Below, in pieces: positions 17,706-26,127 of a DNA stretch of 64,000 bases. The notes beneath the pieces were generated by a model. It saw only the letters and a list, made by a program, of their open reading frames with translations, had not been told where the DNA came from and searched no databases. How positions within the stretch are numbered: the first letter of the stretch is position 1; the number at the start of each line of letters is the position of its first letter. Made by a program: the position numbers and the translations under genes. This DNA comes from Micromonospora okii. GTDB lineage: Bacteria > Actinomycetota > Actinomycetes > Mycobacteriales > Micromonosporaceae. The stretch covers positions 289,328 through 353,327 of the forward strand of contig NZ_BBZF01000015.1 in the NCBI RefSeq assembly GCF_020884795.1, in the 5' to 3' direction.

Positions 17706-18608
17706 TCAGTCGAGAAGGGCGATCAGGTGGTGGACTACCGGGTTCGTCGTGTCGCGCCGCCACGCCAGCCGGACGTCCACCGTGGGCACCGGGTCGGTGA
17801 AGCGGCGTAGGCGTACCCCCTTGACCCGCAGCGCGCGGGCGCGGCCCGCCGGGACGGCCGCGACCACGTCTCCCCCGGCCACCGCCCGCAGCAGTTGCTC
17901 GTCGTCGGGCTCGTGGCGGACGAGGCGGAAGCCGCCGTCGGGCCACACCTGGGCGATGGTGCGATCGAACATGCCGGGGCCGTTCTCGCGCGGCCACATC
18001 ACCGCCGGGAGGTCGACCACCTCGGGGCGGCTGATCCGGCGGCGCCCGGCGGCGAGGGGGTGCCCCGCCGGGACGGCCAGCAGCAGTTCCTCGGAGTCGA
18101 CGAACCGGCAGGTCAGGCCCGGTTCGTCGACCGGTGTGCGGACGAACGCGGCGTCGAGGCGGCCGGCGAGCAGGCCGGCGACGTTCCGCGCGGTCCAGGC
18201 GGTCTCGGAGGCCACCTCCACGTCGGGGTGGGCGGAGCGGAAGCGGGCCACCAGGGCGTCCGTCCGGCCGCCCCGGGCCGATCGGGTGTACGCCAGCCGC
18301 AGCCGCCCGCCGCGCCCCCGGACCAGGTCGCGGATGCGCTCGGTGCCCGCCCCGACCTCGGCGAGCAGCCGGGTGGCCTCGGCGGCGACCCGCTGGCCGA
18401 CCTCGGTCAGCGTGCAGCCCCGCCGGCCGCGGTGCACGAGCGGCACGCCGAGTTGGCGTTCCAGGGCCCGGATCTGCTGGCTGAGCGCCGGCTGGGCGAT
18501 GTGCAGGCGGTCGGCGGCCCGGGTGAAGTGCAGCTCCTCGGCGAAGACCGCGAAGTAGCGCAGCCGCCGCAGGTCCCACCACCCGTCCCGGCCAGCGGAG
18601 TCCAACAT
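17706..18608 (-). CDS. LysR family transcriptional regulator
   Basis: A 300-aa regulator. The N-terminal HTH is textbook LysR (LRRLRYFAVFAEELHFTRAA, then LHIAQPALSQQIRALERQLG), followed by a type 2 periplasmic-binding-like effector domain to the end. It diverges from the oxidase gene at 18719, the classic arrangement in which the regulator controls its neighbour and itself. ATG codons at 18608, 18617 and 18620 are all possible. I chose 18608 because the 18620 start would lie within the palindromic operator. The effector is not known; an amino acid would fit the neighbour. Confidence 0.9.
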   Translation of the reverse strand: MLDSAGRDGWWDLRRLRYFAVFAEELHFTRAADRLHIAQPALSQQIRALERQLGVPLVHRGRRGCTLTEVGQRVAAEATRLLAEVGAGTERIRDLVRGRGGRLRLAYTRSARGGRTDALVARFRSAHPDVEVASETAWTARNVAGLLAGRLDAAFVRTPVDEPGLTCRFVDSEELLLAVPAGHPLAAGRRRISRPEVVDLPAVMWPRENGPGMFDRTIAQVWPDGGFRLVRHEPDDEQLLRAVAGGDVVAAVPAGRARALRVKGVRLRRFTDPVPTVDVRLAWRRDTTNPVVHHLIALLD

Positions 18609-18617
18609 GGCCGCCAT

Positions 18618-18634
18618 CATAAGCGCCGCTTATG
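18618..18634. promoter_or_regulatory. Perfect palindrome with T-N11-A, candidate LysR operator
   Basis: CATAAGCG-C-CGCTTATG is a perfect inverted repeat with eight-base arms and one central base. T at 18620 and A at 18632 are separated by exactly eleven bases, which is the LysR box. It lies between the divergent LysR and oxidase genes, overlapping the upstream-most possible start codons of the regulator. Confidence 0.7.
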
Positions 18635-18718
18635 GTCGACCGCCGTTTCCGTCTTGGACGCCGCGCCGCGCATCCCGGCAAGATCCAGGGCCAACGGACG
18701 CGACGAGGGGAGGACGCG

Positions 18719-19672
18719 ATGACGGACGCGACGGACGTGGTGGTGGTCGGCGGCGGGGTGGTCGGGCTGACCGCCGCCGTCCGACTCCAGGAGCGGGGCG
18801 CGCGGGTGACGGTGTGGGCCGCGGACGAGCCGGCGGACACCGTCTCGACGTTGGCGGCGGCCGTGTGGTACCCGACCCGCACCGACGCCGACCCCCGGGT
18901 GCTGCGCTGGGCCGGGGAGACCTACGCGGAGCTGGGCCGCCAGGCGGAGCGGGGCGTGCCGGGGGCGGTGCGCAGGCCCACCCGGATGCTGCTGCGCCGC
19001 CCGGTCGACGGCCCGCCGTGGTGGGCGGGGGCGACCGGGGACCTGGTGGTCGAGCCGGCCGAGGCGCCGTACACGGCGCTGCTGCGGTTCACCGCGCCGA
19101 CGGTGGAGATGACGCCGTACCTGGAGTGGCTTCGGGAGCGGGTCGGGGCCGGGGGCGGGCGGGTGCTGCGCCGCCGGGTGGACCGGCTCGACGAGGCGTT
19201 CGAGGCCGCGCCGGTCGTGGTCAACGCGACCGGGCTGGCCGCCGGCCGGCTCGCCGACGACCCGGCCGTGCACCCGGCGCGCGGGCGTGTGGTGCTGGTG
19301 GCGAACCCGGGGCTGACCACCTCGTACCGGGACGAGGAGAACCCGGAGGGGATGACCTACGTCCACCCGCGCCGGCGCGACGTGGTGCTCGGCGGCACGT
19401 ACGAGGAGGGGTTGTGGAGCACCGCCCCCGACCCGGAGGCGGCGGCGGCGATCCTGCGGCGGTGCGTGGCGCTGGTGCCGGAGCTGGCCGGCGCGCCGGT
19501 GCTCGGCGAGCGGGTCGGGCTGCGGCCGGCCCGGCGCGGCGGGCCGCGGGTCGAGGCCGGGCCGGGGCCGGGCGGGGGGCGGCTGGTGCACGCCTACGGG
19601 CACGGCGGCGCGGGCGTCACCCTCTCCTGGGGCTGCGCCGACGAGGTGGCCCGCCTCGCCCTGGACGGCTGA
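18719..19672 (+). CDS. FAD-dependent D-amino-acid oxidase-like protein
   Basis: A 317-aa flavoprotein that would oxidise D-amino acids to 2-oxo acids, with ammonia and peroxide as by-products. The N-terminal dinucleotide fold has DVVVVGGGVVGLTAAVRLQE (GGGVVG at 11-16). The C-terminal HAYGHGGAGVTLSWGCADE is the DAO signature, and VVNATGLAAGRLADDP matches the FAD-contacting middle part. A GAGGGGAGGA ribosome binding site fixes the ATG at 18719. It is divergent from the LysR gene, which probably regulates it. Substrate choice cannot be read from sequence. Confidence 0.88.
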   Translation: MTDATDVVVVGGGVVGLTAAVRLQERGARVTVWAADEPADTVSTLAAAVWYPTRTDADPRVLRWAGETYAELGRQAERGVPGAVRRPTRMLLRRPVDGPPWWAGATGDLVVEPAEAPYTALLRFTAPTVEMTPYLEWLRERVGAGGGRVLRRRVDRLDEAFEAAPVVVNATGLAAGRLADDPAVHPARGRVVLVANPGLTTSYRDEENPEGMTYVHPRRRDVVLGGTYEEGLWSTAPDPEAAAAILRRCVALVPELAGAPVLGERVGLRPARRGGPRVEAGPGPGGGRLVHAYGHGGAGVTLSWGCADEVARLALDG

Positions 19673-19684
19673 CCGGGTGGAGCG

Positions 19685-20545
19685 TCAGGGCATCAGGCGG
19701 GACAGCGCGAGGTAACCGCACTGGGCCAGCGGCAGGAGGAGCCCGCAGGTCACGAAGCCGAGCGGGACGAACCGGGGCGGCGGCGCGTCCGCGCCCAGCG
19801 CGGGCCGCCCCCACCGGCCCAGGGCCAGGTACCCGGCGACGAAGGAGAGCACCGGAAGCCCGGCACAGGTGGCGGCGTAGAGCGCCGCGGGGTTGACCGC
19901 GATGCCACCGACGCTCAGCATGACCAGCGCCAGCAGCACGCCGGCCACCGCGCAGCCGGCGTACACGGCCAGCGCCCGGGCCAACGGCGACCAGGTGGGC
20001 AGCAGCGGCGGGTGCCGGGCGACGGCCTCGGTGACCTGCACCAGGCGGTCGGTCTCGTCGGTGAGCCGCTGGGCCTCGGCCAGCTCACCCGCCGGGTCGA
20101 CATCCCCGGCGCGGGGCGCGGGCACGCCGGCCGCCGCCGGCAGCGCCACCACCGCCCCGCCCGGGGCCCCCGAGGGGTACGGCCCGACGCCCGGCCGCCC
20201 CGGGGCGGCGGCTGCCGGGGCCGCCACGTTCGGCCCGGCGACGGTCGACCCGGGGATGGGTGGCCCGGGGGCGGTCGGCCCGGGAGCCGTCGGGGCGGCG
20301 GCGGTCGACGCGGAGGCTGCGGGGGTCGGGGCAGCGGGGGTCGTCAGCGCGGGGACGGGCAGGTTGATGGCCCGGCCGAGCTGGGCGAGGCGGTGGGACT
20401 GGGCGGTGAGTCGCCCGGTGAGCTGGTCGAGCGCGGTGTGCAGGGCGCGCTTGCGGGCGGCCTCGGCGGCGGCGTCCTGGTCGGTCTCGCGGCGCTGCTC
20501 GGCGAGCTGCCGGGCCAGCGCGGCGTACTCGGCGAAGGTGGACAC
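19685..20545 (-). CDS. Membrane protein paired with FtsK-like ATPase
   Basis: A 286-aa protein that begins three bases after the FtsK-like gene ends, so they are one operon. Residues 1-60 look like a coiled coil (YAALARQLAEQRRETDQDAA). Residues about 62-140 are an Ala/Pro/Gly linker that is surely disordered. A second helical piece (AEAQRLTDETDRLVQVTEAV) precedes four hydrophobic segments from about 185 to the end. No family is recognised. The pairing suggests a membrane anchor or channel for the ATPase. Confidence 0.75.
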   Translation of the reverse strand: MSTFAEYAALARQLAEQRRETDQDAAAEAARKRALHTALDQLTGRLTAQSHRLAQLGRAINLPVPALTTPAAPTPAASASTAAAPTAPGPTAPGPPIPGSTVAGPNVAAPAAAAPGRPGVGPYPSGAPGGAVVALPAAAGVPAPRAGDVDPAGELAEAQRLTDETDRLVQVTEAVARHPPLLPTWSPLARALAVYAGCAVAGVLLALVMLSVGGIAVNPAALYAATCAGLPVLSFVAGYLALGRWGRPALGADAPPPRFVPLGFVTCGLLLPLAQCGYLALSRLMP

Positions 20546-20548
20546 GGC

Positions 20549-23104
20549 TCAGCGCTCCTCGTCCCGTTCGGACCCCGGCCCGGCGAACGGCACGATCAGC
20601 GCGGTGCGCCGGTCGTGCCGGTCCACCAGCAGCGCCCGGTCGGGGCGCGGGGTGTGGGCGAGGTCGTGCTCGCCCAGGTGCAGCCCCAGCTCCGCGCCGG
20701 GGACGTTCAGCGCGACGAGGCAGGCGACGTCGTCGCGGTGGTGCGCGCCGCCGAGGTCGTCGGCGAGCCGGCGCAGCCCGCGCCACCAGCCGAGCACGTG
20801 CACCCCGCGCCCGGGGCCCTCGCGCAGCAGGGCGCGCAGGTCGTCGTGGCCGGAGCGGAACGTGGTCGGGTCGGTGGCGGCGAGGGCGGCCGAGGCCGCG
20901 TCCGCGCCGAAGACCACGAGATAGGTGCGGCCGACGGGCGGGCGACCGGCGGCGGGTTCGTCGGCGAAGGAGCCGGCGAGGGCGCCGATCCGGTCGCGCA
21001 GGCCGGCCGCGTCGAGTCGCTCGACCGGGTGGCCGGCGGCGGTGAGCGCGGCGGCGGTGGCGTGGGCCACCGGGTCGACGGCGGCGACCAGCCCGGCGAG
21101 CAGGAACCGGGCCGTGCCGGGGGCGTGCTGCCGGGCGAGGCCCAGCGCGGCGGCCCACAGCACGTCCGCGCCGGCGGCCGAGGTGGCGACCACGGCCAGG
21201 TGCCGGCCCGGGGTGGCGTCCAGGGTGAACGAGGCCGTGCTGCCGGCCACGTCGACCGTCCGGCCCACGAGGGCGACCGGGGGCCCGGCACCGGGGTGCA
21301 GCCCGGCGAGGGTGGGATCGTCGGCCAGCCGCGCGGCGGCGTACCCCCGGAAGACGGCGGGCGGTGCGTTGTCGGCCGGCCGGTCCCGCCACAGCTCGTG
21401 GCGCAGCCGAGCCAGCTCGTCTCGGGCGGCGTACGCGTCGGGGAAGCGGATCACCGTGTCCGCGCCGGCCGCCCCGGCGGCCGTGTTGAGCACGGCGGCA
21501 CCGACCGGCAGCGCGTCGGCGGCGGTGTTGAGCGGGTCGAGCACTCCCCCGCCGCCGGGCAGCGCCACCCGCAGCGGGAACTGCCCGAAGATCGCCTCGG
21601 CCCGGCCGTACAGCGACTCGATGCCGGTGGTGGACTGGCTGGCCAGGACCAGGTGGACCCCGTACGAGCGGCCCTTGCGGGCCAGCTCCTCCAGCAGGTC
21701 GACGGCCTCCCGGGCGAGGGCGTCGGTGCCGGCGAGCAGCACCTGGAACTCGTCGACGACCGCCACGATCCGGGGCACCGCCGCGTCGGCGGGCAGGTCG
21801 GCCAGCTTGGTGACGCCGTACCGCTTGAGGACGGTCGCTCGCCGGTTCAGCTCCCCGCGCAGCTCGCGCAGGACGGCCAGGCCGTACTCCCGGTCGGACT
21901 CGATGCCGACCACGCGGGCGTGCGGCAGCCAGGACGGGTCCCGCTCGGTGGGGACGAACTCGGTGAAGCTGACGCCCTCCTTGAAGTCGAGCAGCCAGAG
22001 CTGGAGCTGCGCCGGGGAGTAGCGGGCGGCCAGCCCGTACAGGGCGTCGAGCAGGAAGACCGTCTTGCCGGCGCCGGTGCGCCCGGCGACCAGCCAGTGC
22101 GGGGTGGCGTCGTCGAAGGCGACGGTGACCGGCTGCCGCCCGGCCCGGCCGACCACGGTGGACAGCCCGGCGGCGGCCGAGCCCGCCCAGCGGCGGCCCG
22201 GCAGCAGGTCGGCGAAGGCGGGTGGGAGGTCGCGGCGGGCCGCCGGGGCGAGGTGCGCGGCGAGGGCGGTCACGGTGGCCGGCGGCAGGTCGCCGTCGGG
22301 CACGACGGGGGCGGCCAGCCCGGAGCCGTCGGGGCTGAACGGGTGGCCGGGCGGGTCGCCGACGTGGGCGTACCGCTGCATCAGGCGCAGCGCGGTGGCC
22401 GCGCCCAGCGGCGGCGGCGCGTCGGCCCCGGCGGCGGCCCGGTGGCCCGCGAGCAGGACGCAGACCGCCGCCGACGGGCCGGCGTGGGTGAGCGCGGCGA
22501 GCCGGGCCAGTTCCCGGGCCGGGGGCGCGGCGGCGGCGACCAGCACCAGCAGCTCCCGGTCGGTGGCGGTGGCGTGCTGCGCGGCGCGGGCGTGCCGCTC
22601 GGCGGAGTCGAGCAGCGCGGCGACCTCGGCGTCGGTGGTGGCGGTCGGGGCGAGCACCCCGGCGTCGACGAGGGGGCGCAGCGGCAGGAAGGCGGCCCCG
22701 AAGGCGACCGTGTCGATCCCGGCGACCCGCACGGTGCCGGCGGGGGCGGTGGCGAGCAGCCGCAGCACCACGGCGCGCAGCAGCTCGCCGACGCGCGGGT
22801 CGCGGGCGTCGGCGTCCACGGTGAGGTGGCAGCCGCCGCCGAGCGGCACGACGACGGGGAAGCCACCGTCGAGGGTGGTCGCCTCGCCGATGCGCACGGC
22901 GGCGGGGACGTCGGTGAGGGCGGTGACGCCCGGGGTGGGCGCGGCGAGCCGCCCGCCGACGCGGGCCAGCCCGGCGACGAGGTCGGCGGCGGTCGGGGCG
23001 GCGGGCCCTGGTGCGCCGAGGGCCCCCCGTGCCCGTTCCAACCGGTCCCGGGCCTGCCGGTGCGCGGTGACCGCCTGGCCGTACGCCGCCGCGAGCCTGC
23101 CCAC
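20549..23104 (-). CDS. FtsK/SpoIIIE domain ATPase, 851 aa
   Basis: A P-loop translocase of the FtsK/SpoIIIE superfamily without the membrane domain of true FtsK. The first 330 residues are an alpha/beta region of unknown type. The ATPase core has VAGRTGAGKTVFLLDALYG (Walker A near 340) with a LLDFKEG motif, and IVAVVDEFQVLLAG (Walker B near 449), then SQSTTGIESLYG. The last 300 residues form another alpha/beta module. True chromosome FtsK would carry four N-terminal membrane helices and a gamma domain, both absent. Partner is the membrane protein downstream. It may pump DNA or protein. The start is a GTG. Confidence 0.85.
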   Translation of the reverse strand: MGRLAAAYGQAVTAHRQARDRLERARGALGAPGPAAPTAADLVAGLARVGGRLAAPTPGVTALTDVPAAVRIGEATTLDGGFPVVVPLGGGCHLTVDADARDPRVGELLRAVVLRLLATAPAGTVRVAGIDTVAFGAAFLPLRPLVDAGVLAPTATTDAEVAALLDSAERHARAAQHATATDRELLVLVAAAAPPARELARLAALTHAGPSAAVCVLLAGHRAAAGADAPPPLGAATALRLMQRYAHVGDPPGHPFSPDGSGLAAPVVPDGDLPPATVTALAAHLAPAARRDLPPAFADLLPGRRWAGSAAAGLSTVVGRAGRQPVTVAFDDATPHWLVAGRTGAGKTVFLLDALYGLAARYSPAQLQLWLLDFKEGVSFTEFVPTERDPSWLPHARVVGIESDREYGLAVLRELRGELNRRATVLKRYGVTKLADLPADAAVPRIVAVVDEFQVLLAGTDALAREAVDLLEELARKGRSYGVHLVLASQSTTGIESLYGRAEAIFGQFPLRVALPGGGGVLDPLNTAADALPVGAAVLNTAAGAAGADTVIRFPDAYAARDELARLRHELWRDRPADNAPPAVFRGYAAARLADDPTLAGLHPGAGPPVALVGRTVDVAGSTASFTLDATPGRHLAVVATSAAGADVLWAAALGLARQHAPGTARFLLAGLVAAVDPVAHATAAALTAAGHPVERLDAAGLRDRIGALAGSFADEPAAGRPPVGRTYLVVFGADAASAALAATDPTTFRSGHDDLRALLREGPGRGVHVLGWWRGLRRLADDLGGAHHRDDVACLVALNVPGAELGLHLGEHDLAHTPRPDRALLVDRHDRRTALIVPFAGPGSERDEER

Positions 23105-23207
23105 CCTTGCCCCCCACGGAATGGACGCCTGGTTCAGCGAACCCTAGCGGACTCGCGGCGGCGACGGACAGCCCGCCGCCGGTGTCTGCGGGGGCGGGCG
23201 GGGCGGG

Positions 23208-24026
23208 TCAGCCGGTGACGGCGGTCAGCGCGCGCAGGTAGCCGTGGCGGTAGCCGTCGGCGTTCGGGTGGTACGCCTCGATGACCCCGCTGACGTCGCG
23301 GATCCAGGGCGCGGCGGCGCAGACCCCGTGCCCGGCGAAGTACGGGCGGGTGTCGGCGAACGTGGCCCCGGCGGCGGCGGCCCGGCCGGCGGTCACCGAG
23401 GCGAGCACGTCGGCGGCCTCGTTGAGCAGCGTCCGCTTGTAACTGCTCATGGCCAGCAGGCCGCAGGAGGTGGTCTCGAACAGCCGCGGGTAGCCCAGGA
23501 CGATCAGCCGCGCGTTCGGGGCCCGGTTGCGGATCGCGGCGTAGGTGCGGTCGAGCCGGCCGGGCAGCTCCGTGGTGGCGAAGGTCTTCGCCCCGGCGAC
23601 CGCGCTCTCGCAGGAGCTGGTGCTGCCGAACCGGCAGCTCGTCATCACGTCGGCGAAGCCGGCGTCGTTGCCGCCGATGGTGATGGTGACCAGGGTGGTG
23701 CCGGCGCTGAGCGCGTTCACCTGCCCGCCGATGACGTCGGCGGTGACCGCGCCGCCGCAGGCGGGGAACGCGAAGCTGGTGACCGCGTGGGCGGCGGCCC
23801 ACAGCGGGGCGTAGGACTTGTCGCTGCGCAGGCAGGTGGAGAGGTCGTACGGGCCGGCGCCGACGCCGGAGGAGTACGAGTCGCCGAGGGCCACGTAGTT
23901 GACGGCGGCGGCCTGGACCCGGGGGCGCTCGGCGTGGGCGGCGGCGGGGACGGCCGCCGCGCCGAGGGTGGCGGCGGCGAGGGCGGCCAGCGCGGTCAGG
24001 GCGCGGGCCAGCGGGCGGTGACGCAT
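23208..24026 (-). CDS. Secreted SGNH/GDSL hydrolase
   Basis: A 272-aa esterase or lipase with a signal peptide at residues 1-32 (LARALTALAALAAATLGAAA, cut near AAAHA). The catalytic blocks are present: GDSYSSG at 48-54 (Ser nucleophile), GGND (oxyanion residues), and the Asp-His pair in AYHPNADGYRHGY near the C-terminus. Pairs of cysteines suggest disulphides, as in Streptomyces lipases. I used the ATG at 24026 because the signal peptide starts there. A palindrome lies next to its probable -10 box. Confidence 0.9.
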   Translation of the reverse strand: MRHRPLARALTALAALAAATLGAAAVPAAAHAERPRVQAAAVNYVALGDSYSSGVGAGPYDLSTCLRSDKSYAPLWAAAHAVTSFAFPACGGAVTADVIGGQVNALSAGTTLVTITIGGNDAGFADVMTSCRFGSTSSCESAVAGAKTFATTELPGRLDRTYAAIRNRAPNARLIVLGYPRLFETTSCGLLAMSSYKRTLLNEAADVLASVTAGRAAAAGATFADTRPYFAGHGVCAAAPWIRDVSGVIEAYHPNADGYRHGYLRALTAVTG

Positions 24027-24093
24027 GGAGAACCTCCACGGGACGGGGGTGGTGGATCCTCGACGACCGCGCGCGTGGCCAAGGGAAACGGTG

Positions 24094-24112
24094 TTACCGC
24101 CCGGTAATGCTA
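24094..24112 (-). promoter_or_regulatory. Palindrome next to -10 box of the SGNH hydrolase gene
   Basis: TTACCG-CC-CGGTAA at 24094-24107 is a perfect inverted repeat. On the minus strand TAGCAT (24112 to 24107) is a good -10 box that abuts it, so a bound protein would block transcription start. The repressor is not in the immediate neighbourhood. Confidence 0.5.
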
Positions 24113-24214
24113 TCGAAACATCTCCATAGAAGGAATAGTTCGCGGAGCGCACAGCCGTTCACAAGTTTCGATTAGCTTGATCGATGCTTAACCCCGACGG
24201 AGGGAGTCCATCTC

Positions 24215-25759
24215 GTGCGACGCGTGTTCGCGGCGGCCCTCGCCGCCCTGACCGTCACCACCGCCGGCACGGCCGTGGCCGGCGCTCCCGGCCAGGCCGC
24301 CGCCTCCTCGGGCTGGGGCCGCCCACCCGTCGCCCAGGCCGCGCCCACCCCCGGCAGCCCCGGCCTGGGCGACAGCTACTTCCCCGACTACGGCAACGGC
24401 GGGTACGACGTCAGCCACTACGACATCCGGCTGCGCTACGAGCCGGTTACCGACCAGCTCAGCGGCACCACCACGATCCTCGCCCGGGCCACCCAGGATC
24501 TGTCCCGGTTCAACCTGGACTTCGTGCTCGGCGTCGAGTCCGTGAAGGTCAACGGCTGGACGGCGAGCTTCGCCCGCGAGGGCGCCCACGAGCTGGCGAT
24601 CACCGCGCCCCGCCCGATCGTCAAGGGACAGTCGCTGACCGTCGTCGTGCGCTACGCCGGCGTGCCCTCGCAGACCCGGGTCGACGGCTACAGCGGCTGG
24701 ACCCGGACGGCCGACGGCGGGCTCGCCGTCAACGAGCCCGAGTCGGCCTGGTGGTGGCACCCGAGAAACGACCACCCCCTCGACAAGGCCACCTGGGATG
24801 TCTCGGTCTCCGTGCCGACCGGCGTCGAGGTGATCAGCAACGGCGTGCAGCCGCGCCCGCCGCTGGCCGAGGCGGGCAACCGGACCCGGTGGAGCTGGCG
24901 CAGCACCAGCCCCGGCACGGGGTACGAGTCGTTCCTGGCCATCGGGCAGTACGACATCGTCACCGACACCGCCCCGAACGGGCAGCCCGTGATCAACGCG
25001 TACAGCACCACGCTGGGCACGCTCGGGCCGGCGGCACGGGCCAGCATCGAGCGGACCGCCGAGGTCAACGAGTGGGCGAGCGGGCTGTTCGGGCCGTACC
25101 CGTTCGAGGCGCAGGGCGGCGTGGCCGGGCCGGTCGACGGCATCGGCTTCGCCCTGGAGACGCAGACCCGCCCGGTGTACGGGCCGGGCTTCTGGCGGCG
25201 CGGGTCGAACCTCTACATCGTCGTCCACGAGAACGCCCACCAGTGGTTCGGCGCCTCGGTGTCGGTGGCGGACTGGCGGCACATCTGGCTCCACGAGGGC
25301 TTCGCCTCGTACGCCGAGTGGCTCTGGTCGGAGGAACAGGGCGAGGGCACCGCGCAGGAGTTGTTCGACTTCACCTACGCCAGCTACCCGGCCGACGACG
25401 AGTTCTGGCAGGTCCTGCCCGGCGACCCCGGGGCCGCCAACATCTTCGACGCCGCGGTCTACGACCGAGGTGCCCTGGCCCTGCACCAGCTCCGGCTCGC
25501 CGTGGGTGACGAGGCGTTCTTCCGCGTCCTGCGCCAGTGGACGGCCGACCGCCGGCACGGCAACGGCACCACGGAGCAGTTCCAGGCCCTCGCCGAGCGG
25601 ATCTCCGGCCGGGACCTCGACGCGCTCTTCACCACCTGGCTGTTCACCCCGGGCCGCCCGGAGCTGACGGACTCGGCCGCCGCCCGCGCCGCCACCGCGC
25701 CGGCCGAGCCGAGGTCGTGGTCCAAGATCCGCGACACCCACCGGCTCCACGCCCGCTGA
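24215..25759 (+). CDS. Secreted M1 family metallopeptidase (aminopeptidase N-like)
   Basis: A 514-aa zinc aminopeptidase with a signal peptide (RRVFAAALAALTVTTAGTAV, cut near residue 28). Zinc-binding HENAH at about 338-342 (HENAHQWFGASV) and the third ligand in WLHEGFASYAEW are intact; GAMEN is replaced here by VAGPVDGIGFALET, so the exopeptidase motif is atypical. A proper ribosome binding site, GGAGGGAG, stands eight bases ahead of the GTG start. It is shorter than PepN (about 850 aa) because it lacks the long C-terminal helical domain, as do many secreted actinobacterial members. Confidence 0.9.
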   Translation: MRRVFAAALAALTVTTAGTAVAGAPGQAAASSGWGRPPVAQAAPTPGSPGLGDSYFPDYGNGGYDVSHYDIRLRYEPVTDQLSGTTTILARATQDLSRFNLDFVLGVESVKVNGWTASFAREGAHELAITAPRPIVKGQSLTVVVRYAGVPSQTRVDGYSGWTRTADGGLAVNEPESAWWWHPRNDHPLDKATWDVSVSVPTGVEVISNGVQPRPPLAEAGNRTRWSWRSTSPGTGYESFLAIGQYDIVTDTAPNGQPVINAYSTTLGTLGPAARASIERTAEVNEWASGLFGPYPFEAQGGVAGPVDGIGFALETQTRPVYGPGFWRRGSNLYIVVHENAHQWFGASVSVADWRHIWLHEGFASYAEWLWSEEQGEGTAQELFDFTYASYPADDEFWQVLPGDPGAANIFDAAVYDRGALALHQLRLAVGDEAFFRVLRQWTADRRHGNGTTEQFQALAERISGRDLDALFTTWLFTPGRPELTDSAAARAATAPAEPRSWSKIRDTHRLHAR

Positions 25760-25839
25760 CCCCTCGCCCACGGGCCCTCGGGCCTGCGAACGGTCCAGCA
25801 GCGGGCCGGCGAGCCGTCCGCTGCTGGTCCGATCGCGCG

Positions 25840-26127
25840 CCTTTGGAGCTGATGTCCTGAACGACTCACCGGGCCGACCCGCATGGTCGGCCCGGCGACG
25901 GGCAACCAGGCGACTCTGAGACTCGGCAACCAGGCGACCCGGCGACCAGGCGGTCTGGCGGTCTGGCGGTCTGGCGACCCCGAAACCCGATGGCCAGGCG
26001 ACCTTCGGCCATACGACCCGGAGACCCCGGCGGCCCAGGTCGAGCTGGGAGACGTCGCCGCCGGTCGGGGCGGCGATGGCGGCAAGCCCGCCCACTGCCG
26101 AGCCGCTGGCGACATCAGCTCCAAAGG
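25840..26127. repeat. Candidate MITE-like element with 17-bp terminal inverted repeats
   Basis: CCTTTGGAGCTGATGTC at 25840-25856 is present, perfectly inverted, at 26111-26127. The 288-bp unit contains no gene, has internal short repeats and sits in a gap between convergent genes. These are the traits of a small non-autonomous mobile element. I see no target-site duplication (flanks gcgcg and ggcca do not match), so transposition is inferred only from the ends. Confidence 0.5.
26037..26082. repeat. 46-bp stretch nearly identical to lgt coding DNA
   Basis: This stretch matches 34994-35039 inside lgt at 44 of 46 bases in the same orientation. In both places the minus strand can be read as AAPTGGDVSQLDL. 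Here it is non-coding; in lgt it encodes part of the C-terminal tail. Confidence 0.6.

Noticed and set aside
20012-23218. 1068-codon plus-strand frame antisense to the FtsK-like gene
   Set aside because: Low-complexity composition from reading GC-rich DNA on the wrong strand; the minus-strand ATPase has intact Walker motifs.
25901-25975. Short spaced repeats that could look like a CRISPR array
   Set aside because: Units are 8 and 14 bases with no constant spacers and no cas genes; this is tandem and degenerate repetition.
24188-26095. Minus-strand frame of 635 codons across the M1 gene and the non-coding gap
   Set aside because: It is the antisense of the M1 peptidase. The GGDVSQLDL part comes from the repeated 46-bp stretch and is not evidence of a gene.
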